Shown here: piece after piece, positions 24,129 through 32,267 of the stretch
Numbering within the stretch: position 1 is the stretch's first letter
Layout of the letters: every line of letters begins with the position of its first letter
Source: JAEUJM01 sp964635055
GTDB lineage: Bacteria; Actinomycetota; Acidimicrobiia; Acidimicrobiales; DATDAH01
Length of the DNA stretch: 64,000 bases
Reading direction: 5' to 3'
Assembly: GCA_964635055.1 (NCBI GenBank)
Contig: CAZWMT010000004.1
Span: forward strand, 62,001-126,000
The notes under the pieces: model-generated
Told to the model about the DNA's origin: nothing
Databases searched by the model: none
The model's input: only the letters and a program-made list of their open reading frames with translations
Program-made: the position numbers and the translations under genes

Positions 24129-25070
24129 TCACCGTCGCCCGCGCCGGCCGACCGCGTCGGCCAACCGTCGGGCGGCGGTCGTGGCCGCCTCGGTGGCCTC
24201 GACGTGCAGTCGCGATCGCAGCGACCCCTGCTCTGCGGCCACCGACGGGCCCCGACGGTGCAGGTCGGCGACCCGGTCCGGCAGCTCGGCGAGCTGATCC
24301 TCCGGCAGCCACCACTCACCGAGGCCGGCTTCGTCGAGGAAGCGCCGGACCTTGGGCTCACCCCCCACACCGATCACCGGCCGGCCGGTCTGCACCCCGA
24401 ACACGAGGCCGTGGTAGCGGCTGCTGATCACGACGGACGACTCGACGACGGGCCGGAGGGTGAACTCGTCGGGGACCGCCGCACCTGGGCACACGACCTC
24501 GAGCAACCGGGGGTCGGCCCCGGACTCGAAGTACAGCGGCCACGGCCGCAACGGGCCCGGTAGCGAGGCCAGCGCGGCCCGCCAGGCGCCCGAGGGGACG
24601 CCGCTCCCTGAGCGGAGGCTCACCGCGGTGCCGTCCCCCGGGGAGGTCACGGGGAAGGGGTACAGCCAGGTGAGGTCGGGCGCCACGAACGCGGACGGGT
24701 GCGGTCCCACCTGCTCGAGGCTCCCCTGGTCGCGGAACCAGGCGAAGCAGCAGACGTCGAGAAGGGCCCGCACCTCGGCCCGGAGGTCGGCGGGCATGCG
24801 CTCGGCGCTCACCCCCACGAGGGCAACCGGCACGCCGGCCCGCCGAACCCACCGGGCCATGTGCCTGAACACGCCGCCCCGTCGCTGCAGGATCCCTCCC
24901 CCGCCGATGAGGACCGCGTCGTAGGTGCGGAGGAAGGACGCCGGCGGCGTCTTCCGGCCCGCTGGGAGGAACGCGAGGGTGTGGCCGTCGAGCCACCTCG
25001 TGATGCAGTACTGCAGGCGGTCGTCACCCGCGTTCCGGTGGTGGTACCAGCCGAACACCGCGATGTTCAT
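24129..25070 (-). CDS. Polysaccharide pyruvyl transferase family protein
   Basis: 313 residues from the ATG at 25070. It begins IAVFGWYHHRNAGDDRLQ, then has AVLIGGGGILQRRG, RDQGSLEQVG, APDLTWLYP, VVISSRYHGLVFGVQTGRPVIGV and an Arg-rich C-terminus. These are the hallmarks of the CsaB/WcaK/EpsO family (PF04230), including the conserved His in SSRYHG. Known members add a ketal pyruvate from phosphoenolpyruvate to a glycan, and others act as related transferases. The ATG overlaps the stop of the upstream GT (ATGA). It would give the surface polymer acidic pyruvate groups. Confidence 0.9.
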   Translation of the reverse strand: MNIAVFGWYHHRNAGDDRLQYCITRWLDGHTLAFLPAGRKTPPASFLRTYDAVLIGGGGILQRRGGVFRHMARWVRRAGVPVALVGVSAERMPADLRAEVRALLDVCCFAWFRDQGSLEQVGPHPSAFVAPDLTWLYPFPVTSPGDGTAVSLRSGSGVPSGAWRAALASLPGPLRPWPLYFESGADPRLLEVVCPGAAVPDEFTLRPVVESSVVISSRYHGLVFGVQTGRPVIGVGGEPKVRRFLDEAGLGEWWLPEDQLAELPDRVADLHRRGPSVAAEQGSLRSRLHVEATEAATTAARRLADAVGRRGRR

Positions 25071-26137
25071 CGACGCCTCACCCGGCCACGGCGGGCCTGG
25101 GCGCCGAGCCGCTTCGCCCGGGACAGCCCGGTCCGGGCGACGGCGGCGGCCCGGCCCACCGGCGGCCGACGCACGGGCGCCACCGGCACGCCGATGTCCG
25201 GCGCGCTCCTCGCGGACGCGTCGAAGAAGCCGTCGAGCGCCGGCAGGATCCGCTCGACCCGATGGTGGAAGGCGTCGACCGAGTAGAAGCGACGCAGCGC
25301 GTCGGCATCACCGTCGGCCATCGGGAAGCCGTCGACCGCGGTCAGCACCCGGTCGCGGTCGAAGTCCAACGAGTGCGTCCCGAGCTTGAGCGCGTTCACG
25401 TCCGGCTCGACGTAGTCCGACAGCCCTCCGTGGAGGTTGCTGAACACCGTGCAGCCACAGGCCAGCGCCTCGAGCGGCTGGAAGCCGAACCCCTCGACCC
25501 ACGTGCCGACGTCGGGCCACCGGGACTCCCAGGCGGGCCCCGACGAGTACAGGTACACCTTGCTCCGCTGGTACAGGGCGACGAGCTCGCGCCGTTCGAT
25601 GAACGCCTCCTGCAGGTGCAACCGGCAGCGTTCGGCCAGCGCGGGGACCAGGTGGTCCCGCAGGTACGAGGTGGACTTGCGGGCCACGACGAGCACGTCG
25701 ATGTCGCGCTCGGTCCCCGGATCCACACACCGCTCGTCCAGCACGGGCGGCAGCAGGTTGATCGGCTGGTACGGCGCCCGTTCCATCCAATAGGCCATCA
25801 GCGATCGGCTCAACGCCAGCACCGGCACCGTCGGCGGAAGGCGCAGGCCCCACCCGCCGCTCTGCGCGTAGTAGACGACCCGGCGGCCCGGGAGCCGCTC
25901 GACCAGGTCGTGCACGTGCGGTCCCCAGGTGACGAGGAAGACATCGTCGGCCCTGGCGCTCGCGAGCGACTCGTCGAGCGACGCGAACCCCGGCTCGGGG
26001 TCGACGGAGAGCACGACATCGGTGGGCCTGTGGTGGTCGAGGAGCTCGGCGGCCCGCCGGGCGATGAGCAGCCCACCGGCGGTCCACGGGCCCCCGAGGC
26101 CGGGGAGCACCACGTGGATCGCGCCGACATCCGTCAT
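25067..26137 (-). CDS. GT-B glycosyltransferase, duplicate B
   Basis: 356 residues from the ATG at 26137. It is closely similar to the protein at 21952 along its length: shared blocks include LPGLGG, RRVVYYAQSGGWG, INLLPPVLDERCVDPG, YQRSKVYLYSS, WVEGFGFQPLEAL and HRVERILPAL. The C-terminal 40 residues differ and are Arg/Ala-rich. Its stop overlaps the pyruvyltransferase start, so the pair is translated together. Given the similarity, both GTs probably use the same donor and add it at different positions, or one is a redundant recent copy. Confidence 0.82.
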   Translation of the reverse strand: MTDVGAIHVVLPGLGGPWTAGGLLIARRAAELLDHHRPTDVVLSVDPEPGFASLDESLASARADDVFLVTWGPHVHDLVERLPGRRVVYYAQSGGWGLRLPPTVPVLALSRSLMAYWMERAPYQPINLLPPVLDERCVDPGTERDIDVLVVARKSTSYLRDHLVPALAERCRLHLQEAFIERRELVALYQRSKVYLYSSGPAWESRWPDVGTWVEGFGFQPLEALACGCTVFSNLHGGLSDYVEPDVNALKLGTHSLDFDRDRVLTAVDGFPMADGDADALRRFYSVDAFHHRVERILPALDGFFDASARSAPDIGVPVAPVRRPPVGRAAAVARTGLSRAKRLGAQARRGRVRRR

Positions 26138-26210
26138 CGGTCGGGCCCTGCCTGGTCCCCCAGGGCGGCAGCGACCGCGCCCGCGGGCACCGCGCCGACC
26201 CTCCTCCCGA

Positions 26211-26984
26211 TCACCGCGGCACCGGCCTGCGAAACACCGTGCAGTACCGCGTCGGGCCGTCGGCGTGCCGGGCGTCGAAGGGCTCGAGCGCCCACCAGGG
26301 GCGCCGGGGGTTGTCGTAGAACCGCCGCTGGACCTCCCATGCCTCGTGGATGGCCTCGACGTCGTCGAGCACGGGGTCCAGTCCGTGGGCGATGACCGCC
26401 GCGGGCACGACGTCGAGCTTCCCTCCGCCGACCACCAGCAGCCCGCCCGGCGTCACCTCCTCCACCAGTCCGGCGACGGCGCGCACGGCATCGTCCGGGT
26501 CGAAGCCGACCAAGGTGTTCTGGCACAGCACGACATCGACGGGCGGCCGGTGGCCGGCGGTGAGGACGTCGCCGTGCGAGAAGCGGAGGAACCGTCGCCA
26601 ACGCTCCGGCACCTGCCAACCACCGGCCACCGGCTCGAGGTACGGGCGGTGGGCCGTGGGGTCCTCTCCGGCGCCGAAGTGCGCAGGGGTGAAGAGCAGC
26701 TCGTCGGCGGCGCGCAGGTAGTCGTCGGAGATGTCGAGGCCCTCGATGGACAGCGTCGCGTCCTCGGCCGGGGCGATGGTGACGAGCAGGCTCACGGCCT
26801 CGGCGCCGTCGGCCACGCCGTAGATCCGCACCCGTGCCGACGGCCCGGCGTCGCCGAGCAGGGCCGTGAGGAGTGCCAACTGCGGCGGATTCCGGAACAG
26901 GCGGGTGATGGCCGTGCGCGGCGGGGCACCGGTTGCCCCCCGGCGACGACCCCGGGCCGAGAGACGACGGGCCGCCTCCCGCAC
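26211..26984 (-). CDS. CheR-like SAM-dependent methyltransferase
   Basis: 257 residues from a GTG at 26984; the start is uncertain because the open frame continues upstream without a better start. The pattern is that of CheR-type methyltransferases: LFRNPPQLALL near the N-terminus, RIYGVADGAEAVSLL in place of the SAM-binding GCxTGEEPYS loop, GLDISDDYLRAADE and VDVVLCQNTLVGFDPDD. There is no chemotaxis context. The neighbours are glycosyltransferases, a pyruvyltransferase and two other methyltransferases, so a glycan-linked substrate is more likely. The gene probably heads the leftward operon with the GT and pyruvyltransferase. Confidence 0.75.
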   Translation of the reverse strand: MREAARRLSARGRRRGATGAPPRTAITRLFRNPPQLALLTALLGDAGPSARVRIYGVADGAEAVSLLVTIAPAEDATLSIEGLDISDDYLRAADELLFTPAHFGAGEDPTAHRPYLEPVAGGWQVPERWRRFLRFSHGDVLTAGHRPPVDVVLCQNTLVGFDPDDAVRAVAGLVEEVTPGGLLVVGGGKLDVVPAAVIAHGLDPVLDDVEAIHEAWEVQRRFYDNPRRPWWALEPFDARHADGPTRYCTVFRRPVPR

Positions 26985-27034
26985 CCGTCGACGCGCCGAG
27001 GTCAGGGTGCCACGTCCGATCCGATGATCGTGCC

Positions 27035-27040
27035 AGCGTA
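27035..27040 (-). promoter_or_regulatory. Possible -10 hexamer TACGCT (minus)
   Basis: Complement of AGCGTA, about 50 bases upstream of the GTG chosen for the CheR-like gene. Unlike the other hexamers here it is not followed closely by an in-frame ATG or GTG. Either the transcript has a leader or the start is non-standard. Confidence 0.3.
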
Positions 27041-27104
27041 GGTGGCTCCCCGGGCACGGCGTGACCGCCCGCCGGCACGGCGATGCCGAGGTGCACGACG
27101 GGCC

Positions 27105-28109
27105 ATGGACGAACCTGCTGTAGTGGGCCTGGTGCGCCACGCCCGCTACCTCGCGGATCCCGTCGATCACGCGTCGTTCGCGTCCATCGACGTGGCCAGG
27201 GGCGAGATCACGTTCGCCTCGGGGCGGAACTACGCCGTCGATCACGGGGTCCCGATCCTCGTTCCCGACGACAGCCCGTTCGACGTGGGCGACATCCTGG
27301 CGGGCCGACCGAGCACCCAGAGCGCCCGCTACCAGGACGAGCGTCGTCTGAAGAACCGGGTCCGCCGGCGGTGGCTTCCGGCGCTCTCGGTCGACCGCGA
27401 CATGGAGACCCGCTACCGGCGCGCGTCCGCGGCGTCCACGGGCTCGGTCGCGTTGGTGCTCGGCGCCGGCGACAAGGTCGCCGAGTACCGGCACTGGCTG
27501 CCGGCCAACGACGTGGTCACCTCCGACGTCCACCTCCAGTTCGGGCCCGACCTGGTCTGTGACGCGCACTGGATCCCGTTCGCCGAGAGCACGCTGGGCC
27601 TCGTCGTCGCCGGCCAGGTGCTCGAGCACACGATCCGGCCGTGGCGGGTGGCCGAGGAGATCGAGCGCGTCGTCCGCCCGGGGGGCCTCGTCCAGGTCGA
27701 GGTGCCGTTCGCCTTCCCGCTCCACGCCGCGCCGTGGGACTTCTTCCGGTTCACCCTCGGCGGCCTCCGATCGCTGTTCCGGGGGAGCCGTCTCGTCCGC
27801 GCCGACGTCTCGGAGGGGAACTTCTCGGGCGCGGCCTCGGTCGGGGCCTCGGCGCTCACGTCCTGCTTCACCGGGCGTTACGCCAGGATGGGGGCCGTGC
27901 TCGCCGGCCGCCTGGGCCTCGGTTGGCTGAGGCACCTCGACCGGTGGAGCGCGGCAGGCCCGGAGGCGCTGTCGTCCCCGAAGGGGATCGCCGCGACCCT
28001 GCGCGTCGACAAGCGCATCCGCTCGGACGCCGAGCTCATCGACGACGTCCGCGACGTGCTGCGCGCCGGTTCCGGTGCCCACTGGGCCGACGATCGGGTC
28101 GGGCCGTGA
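27105..28109 (+). CDS. Methyltransferase with degenerate Trm112-like N-terminus
   Basis: 334 residues from the ATG at 27105; in-frame GTGs at 27123 and 27132 are alternatives. The first 60 residues end NYAVDHGVPILV, the typical end of a Trm112p-like zinc ribbon (Y-V-x-G-I-P-I-L), but the Cys pairs of that domain are absent. The methyltransferase domain follows: LVLGAGDKVAEY, DVHLQFGPDLVCDAHWIPF, VVAGQVLEHT, RVVRPGGLVQVEVPF. Such fusions are common in surface glycan loci. The stop overlaps the GTG of the next methyltransferase-like gene. Confidence 0.8.
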   Translation: MDEPAVVGLVRHARYLADPVDHASFASIDVARGEITFASGRNYAVDHGVPILVPDDSPFDVGDILAGRPSTQSARYQDERRLKNRVRRRWLPALSVDRDMETRYRRASAASTGSVALVLGAGDKVAEYRHWLPANDVVTSDVHLQFGPDLVCDAHWIPFAESTLGLVVAGQVLEHTIRPWRVAEEIERVVRPGGLVQVEVPFAFPLHAAPWDFFRFTLGGLRSLFRGSRLVRADVSEGNFSGAASVGASALTSCFTGRYARMGAVLAGRLGLGWLRHLDRWSAAGPEALSSPKGIAATLRVDKRIRSDAELIDDVRDVLRAGSGAHWADDRVGP

Positions 28110-28693
28110 GCGCCGAGGGCCCCTCCGCGCCGGGCGGGGCCACGCTGCCGGAGGTGTTGCACCTGGGGTGCGGCCGCAAGAAGTGTCCCGGGGCGTTCGG
28201 CGTCGACCGGGTGCACACCCCGTCGGTCGACCTGCAGCACGATCTCGCGGCCCGGCCCTGGCCGCTCCCGTCCGACCACTTCGCGAAGGTGTATCTGATC
28301 GACGTCCTCGAGCACCTGGACGACGCGATCGGAGCGCTCGAGGAGGTCCATCGAGTCTGTCGTGGCGGCGCCGAGGTCGTGATCATCGGCCCGTCAGCCG
28401 GCAGCCACCACCTGTGGGGCGACCCGACGCACCGGCGGGCGTTCACGTCCCGATCGTTCGCCTGCTTCGAGGCGGGCTTCGGTGATCGACACTTCGACTA
28501 CACCGATGCCCGGTTCAGGATCGTCGAGGCCACCTACGGCAAGTGGGAGGACTGGATCTACAAGGTCCACCTTCGCTGGTACGACCGACTGCTCCACCGC
28601 GTGGCCAACCGCTACATCGGGATCTACGAGCGTCGGTTCCTGTACTGGTACCCGATCCCCAACCTCTACACGCGCCTGACGGTCGAGAAGTGA
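28106..28693 (+). CDS. Methyltransferase-like protein (type 11)
   Basis: 195 residues from a GTG at 28106 in a GTGA overlap. It starts with VLHLGCGRKKCPGAFGVDR, a SAM-binding motif with a shortened acidic loop, then has VYLIDVLEHLDD and EVHRVCRGGAEVVI. The layout and length fit the small methyltransferase-domain proteins found beside GTs. The C-terminal 60 residues are rich in Tyr, Trp and Arg. The stop overlaps the GTG of the following GT gene, so the three genes 27105-29796 form one coupled unit. Confidence 0.78.
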   Translation: MSAEGPSAPGGATLPEVLHLGCGRKKCPGAFGVDRVHTPSVDLQHDLAARPWPLPSDHFAKVYLIDVLEHLDDAIGALEEVHRVCRGGAEVVIIGPSAGSHHLWGDPTHRRAFTSRSFACFEAGFGDRHFDYTDARFRIVEATYGKWEDWIYKVHLRWYDRLLHRVANRYIGIYERRFLYWYPIPNLYTRLTVEK

Positions 28694-29796
28694 GCGGCCC
28701 GGGCCGGGTCGCGATCCACACCGACGCCGCTCGCGTGACCAGCGGTGGCGGGCTGACCTACGTGACCGCGATCGCCGCCGCCCTCACCGATCCCCACGAT
28801 GTCGACCTGTTCCTCCCCTTCGCGTCCTCTCGGGAGGAGTTGGCGACCTGGATGCCCGCGTGGCCGGGCCAGGCCCACGTCCGCCGGGAACCGCCCAACC
28901 GCTCATGGCGCGACGAGCTCCGCCTCGCACGCGGCGACCGGCGGTGGGCCGTCGCGCTCCGCGAGACCTCGGCCATCCCCCGGCTCACCCTCGCCCGGCG
29001 GAGCGTGCTCGTCACCAGCTTCCCGTTCGCTCCGGTGCGCCGGGCGCGCGACCGCGCCCGGTTGGCCAGCTACTCGTCGGTCATCGCCAACTCGGCGTTC
29101 ACCGCCGACTGGGTGGCCGAGCGCTGGAAGCGCCGCGCCGAGGTGCTGCACCCACCGGTCAGCGCGGTGACGCCGCGGGAGAAGCGGCGGGTCATCCTGG
29201 CGGTCGGCCGGTTCAGCGACGGAGGCCGCTCCAAGCGCCAGCTCGAGATGGTCGACGCGTTCCGGTCGCTCGGCCCCGACGTGCACGCCGGGTGGGAGCT
29301 CCAGCTGGCCGGCTTCGTCGAGGACGCCTCGTACGTGGCGGCCATCCGCGAGCGCGCGGCCGGCCTTCCCGTGTCCGTCCTCCCCGACCTCGACCGACCC
29401 TCGCTCGAGCGCCGGTACGGCGAGGCGTCCATCTTCTGGCACGCATGCGGGCTCGGGGTCGACCAGGGCCTCGAGCCGCACCGGGTCGAGCACTTCGGGA
29501 TCACCACCGCCGAGGCCATGTCGGCGGGGTGCGTACCGATCGTCCTGTCCGCCGGCGGGCAGCCCGAGATCGTCGGCCCGGACGGCGAGGCCGGCGTGCT
29601 GTGGCACACCGATGACGAGTGGATCGACGCCACCCGGGCGATCATCGGGGACGAGGATCGGCGCGCCCGCCTCTCCGCCGGCGCCCGGGCGCGTGCCGCC
29701 CGCTTCTCCTTCGAGGCCTTCGCCCGCAGGGCGCGCGCCCTCGTACTCGGGCCCGTGCCGCCGGATGCCCCCGTCGCGCGGAGCGGTCGACCCTGA
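28690..29796 (+). CDS. Glycosyltransferase, GT4 type
   Basis: 368 residues from a GTG at 28690. The N-terminal domain begins VAIHTDAARVTSGGGLTYV. The C-terminal donor domain shows ILAVGRFSDGGRSKRQ, then EHFGITTAEAMSAGCVPIV with the paired glutamates of GT4 retaining enzymes, and GQPEIVG. It ends the coupled unit with the two methyltransferase genes. The linkage and donor are unknown. A Ser/Arg-rich C-terminus (VARSGRP) has no obvious role. Confidence 0.88.
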   Translation: MSGPGRVAIHTDAARVTSGGGLTYVTAIAAALTDPHDVDLFLPFASSREELATWMPAWPGQAHVRREPPNRSWRDELRLARGDRRWAVALRETSAIPRLTLARRSVLVTSFPFAPVRRARDRARLASYSSVIANSAFTADWVAERWKRRAEVLHPPVSAVTPREKRRVILAVGRFSDGGRSKRQLEMVDAFRSLGPDVHAGWELQLAGFVEDASYVAAIRERAAGLPVSVLPDLDRPSLERRYGEASIFWHACGLGVDQGLEPHRVEHFGITTAEAMSAGCVPIVLSAGGQPEIVGPDGEAGVLWHTDDEWIDATRAIIGDEDRRARLSAGARARAARFSFEAFARRARALVLGPVPPDAPVARSGRP

Positions 29797-29835
29797 CCGA
29801 GGCGGCGGGCGGCGATCCGCGCGCACCGAGCAAAC

Positions 29836-29841
29836 TACGAT
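29836..29841 (+). promoter_or_regulatory. -10 hexamer TACGAT, exact leaderless spacing
   Basis: TACGAT ends 6 bases before a GTG at 29848. As at 19075, that GTG opens a mini-ORF that ends at the start of the real gene. Confidence 0.5.
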
Positions 29842-29847
29842 CAGGCC

Positions 29848-29922
29848 GTGGGGGCACCACGAGGAGCGCGGCATGAGCGCGGCAGGAGCGTCGAAGGCCT
29901 GCGTCGTCGATGGGACGGGTGA
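29848..29922 (+). other. Leaderless 24-codon mini-ORF
   Basis: GTG at 29848 opens 24 codons ending in TGA at 29920-29922. The stop overlaps an in-frame GTG (29919) of the methyltransferase as GTGA, and the annotated ATG of that gene is at 29910. The peptide is Arg- and Gly-rich with no recognisable domain. The arrangement repeats that at 19087 and may be a leader for coupled translation. Confidence 0.35.
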
Positions 29923-30863
29923 CCGCCATCCTGCACACGCTGGCCGACAAGGTGCAGAACCGGGTGGCGGCGGCGATCCTCGGGGACAAGTCCCGCTTCG
30001 ACTACTGGCAGCGGCGCGGCTACCACGTGGTGCCGGTCCACTTCTACTCACCCGTCCCCGACGCCCGGACCCTCTCCTCGACGGTCTGGCCCGGGCCTGA
30101 CCAGCTGGTGGGTGTCGATCTGGCCGTCGACGACCAATTGGAGCGGCTCGCCTCGTTCGAGCGCAGGTTCGCCGGCGAGTACCGCGCCTTCCCGACCGAA
30201 CCCCCGCCCGAGGGGCCCGGCATCCATCTGGCCAACACCACGTTCGGGCCGGGTGACGCCGAGGCGCTCTACTGCATGGTGCGCGACCTCCGCCCTGCAC
30301 GGGTGGTCGAGATCGGCTCGGGGATGTCGACGCTGATCATCGACCGAGCGCTCGCCGTCAACCGGGACGACGGCGCCCTCCCCGCCACCTACACGGTCAT
30401 CGACCCCTTCCCGGCGAACGCCGCCCGGTCGGCGACCGCGGTGACCGATCTGCGTGCCCAGCGGGTGCAGGACGTCGAGCTGTCGGTGTTCGACGCCCTC
30501 GACGCCGGCGATGTCCTGTTCATCGACTCGAGCCACGTGGTGGCCACCGGCAGCGACGTGGTGTTCGAGTACCTCAGGGTCCTGCCCCGCCTGAAGGTCG
30601 GTGTGGTGGTGCATGCCCACGACATCTTCCTGCCCGGCGAGTACCCGAGGTCGTGGGTGGTCGACCGGCACGTCTTCTGGAACGAGCAGTACCTGCTGGC
30701 TGCGTTCCTCACCTTCAATCCCTCGTTCCGCGTGCTGTGGGCCGGGCGCCACCTCCACCAGCACCACGGTGAGGCGCTCACCGCGGCGATCCCGTCGGTG
30801 GCCGGCCTGGACCCGGACGACGACGGTGGCCCCTGCAGCTTCTGGTTCACGAGGGTCCGTTGA
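29910..30863 (+). CDS. Class I SAM-dependent methyltransferase (Methyltransf_24-like)
   Basis: 317 residues from the ATG at 29910; a GTG at 29919 that overlaps the upstream mini-ORF stop may be the true start (314 residues). The SAM site is VVEIGSGMSTLIIDRAL, followed by YTVIDPFP, DVLFIDSSH with the expected acidic residue, and HAHDIFLPGEYP. This arrangement is like that of methyltransferases of the cephalosporin hydroxylase/TylF-related group found in glycan loci. The stop overlaps the next gene's TTG. Confidence 0.82.
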   Translation: MGRVTAILHTLADKVQNRVAAAILGDKSRFDYWQRRGYHVVPVHFYSPVPDARTLSSTVWPGPDQLVGVDLAVDDQLERLASFERRFAGEYRAFPTEPPPEGPGIHLANTTFGPGDAEALYCMVRDLRPARVVEIGSGMSTLIIDRALAVNRDDGALPATYTVIDPFPANAARSATAVTDLRAQRVQDVELSVFDALDAGDVLFIDSSHVVATGSDVVFEYLRVLPRLKVGVVVHAHDIFLPGEYPRSWVVDRHVFWNEQYLLAAFLTFNPSFRVLWAGRHLHQHHGEALTAAIPSVAGLDPDDDGGPCSFWFTRVR

Positions 30864-32200
30864 GGCCCACCCGCGTGCTCGTCGCCGCGAAGCACCTGGC
30901 CCTGGACAAGACCTCCGAAGGTCTGTGCACCGCCCGGGTCGTGCACGCGCTCGTCGCGTCCGGGCACCAGGTGCGATGCCTGACCACCGAGCCGCTCGCC
31001 GACTCGTCGCCCCCCGGAGTGGACGTCGAGGTCGTGGCCGTGCCGGCCGCGACGGGCCCGTGGCGCAACACGGTCGCCGACGCCACCGACCCGTCACGGG
31101 CCGCCACCCGCGCCGGTGGGCACCTGCGGTCGCTCGCCGCACTGACCGTTGCGGTCGGATCCGGCGGGGAGCCACGGACGAGGAACGACATCGCCGCGTG
31201 GCGCCGGAGCCTCCAGCGCCAGGCGCACGAGTTCGACCCGCACCTCGTGATCGTGCGGGGCGGCGGCCTGGGCTTCGAGCCCCACCTGGCCATGGCCCGC
31301 GGAGGGCACACCCACCCGTGGGTCGCCCACTACCACGACCCCTATCCCCTCAGCGCCTACCCACCCTCCTACGCGCACCGCACGCCGCTGCTGTCGGCGC
31401 GCGAGGAACGCGGCAACCGCCGCATCCTCCGGCGGGCCTCACTCGTCACGTTTCCCAGCAGCCAGCTGGCGGACTGGACCGAGCGGTCGAGCGGGGTGGA
31501 CCTCGGTGATCGCCGCCACGTGCTGCCCACCGTCGGCGGGGACATCGGCAGCGACGCGGCTGATGCACGGCTCCTCGACCGGCTCTGCGAAGGCCGACCG
31601 TTCCTCCTCGTGCACACGGGCACCCTGCTCGGGCAGCGTTCCCCCCTGGCCTTGTTGCGGGCGTTCCGCCGCCTGCTGACCGAGGGTGACGAGCGGGCCT
31701 CCCTGAGCCGGCTGGTCCTCCTCGGGTCGGTCGACCGGCGTCATCGGGCCGACGGCGAATTCCTCGCGCTCCGCGACGAGCTCGAGTCCGCCGGCACCCT
31801 CCGGGTGGAGGACGCTCGCACGAACCACGCCACTGCGCTCGCGTTGGCCCGGCGGGCCACCGCCACGCTCCTCATCGAGGCGGACGACCCCGAGAGCCCC
31901 TTCTTCCCCGCCAAGCTGGCCGACTACCTGGTGGCCGACCGCCCGATCGTCGCCCTGTCGCCGACCAGATCGGTGGCACGAGACCTGCTCGGCGCGGACC
32001 ACCCCCTGTGGTGCGCGCCCGCCGACGACGACGGGGTGCTGCGTGCGCTGCGCCTCCTCTGGGCCGCATGGAGCGACGGCCGCCTCGACCACCTTCGTGC
32101 ACCGCCCGAAGCCCGCGCCGCGGCATCCCCCGATCATGGCGTCGCCGCCGTGGGTGAACTCGTTGAACGGGCGCTCGCTCAGCCGACGAGCAGAAGGTGA
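30860..32200 (+). CDS. GT-B glycosyltransferase
   Basis: 446 residues from a TTG at 30860 that overlaps the upstream stop as TTGA. It begins RVLVAAKHLALDKTSEGL, has HYHDPYPLSAYPPS in the middle, and in the C-terminal half FLLVHTGTLLGQRS and FFPAKLADYLVADRPIVAL, the donor-site helix of GT4-like enzymes with a shortened acidic pair. It resembles the protein at 19113 in general plan. The TTG choice rests on the overlap and on VLVAAKH being the natural first strand. Donor unknown. Confidence 0.8.
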   Translation: MRPTRVLVAAKHLALDKTSEGLCTARVVHALVASGHQVRCLTTEPLADSSPPGVDVEVVAVPAATGPWRNTVADATDPSRAATRAGGHLRSLAALTVAVGSGGEPRTRNDIAAWRRSLQRQAHEFDPHLVIVRGGGLGFEPHLAMARGGHTHPWVAHYHDPYPLSAYPPSYAHRTPLLSAREERGNRRILRRASLVTFPSSQLADWTERSSGVDLGDRRHVLPTVGGDIGSDAADARLLDRLCEGRPFLLVHTGTLLGQRSPLALLRAFRRLLTEGDERASLSRLVLLGSVDRRHRADGEFLALRDELESAGTLRVEDARTNHATALALARRATATLLIEADDPESPFFPAKLADYLVADRPIVALSPTRSVARDLLGADHPLWCAPADDDGVLRALRLLWAAWSDGRLDHLRAPPEARAAASPDHGVAAVGELVERALAQPTSRR

Positions 32201-32254
32201 GGTCGCCCGCAGGCGCCGAGGGCCCGACACGCCGGCGACGGTCGTGTCGACCGG

Positions 32255-32260
32255 TAGGGT
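32255..32260 (+). promoter_or_regulatory. -10 hexamer TAGGGT, leaderless type
   Basis: TAGGGT ends 7 bases before the GTG of the ABC transporter gene at 32268, in a 67-base gap after the preceding GT. Confidence 0.5.
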
Positions 32261-32267
32261 CGCCCCC

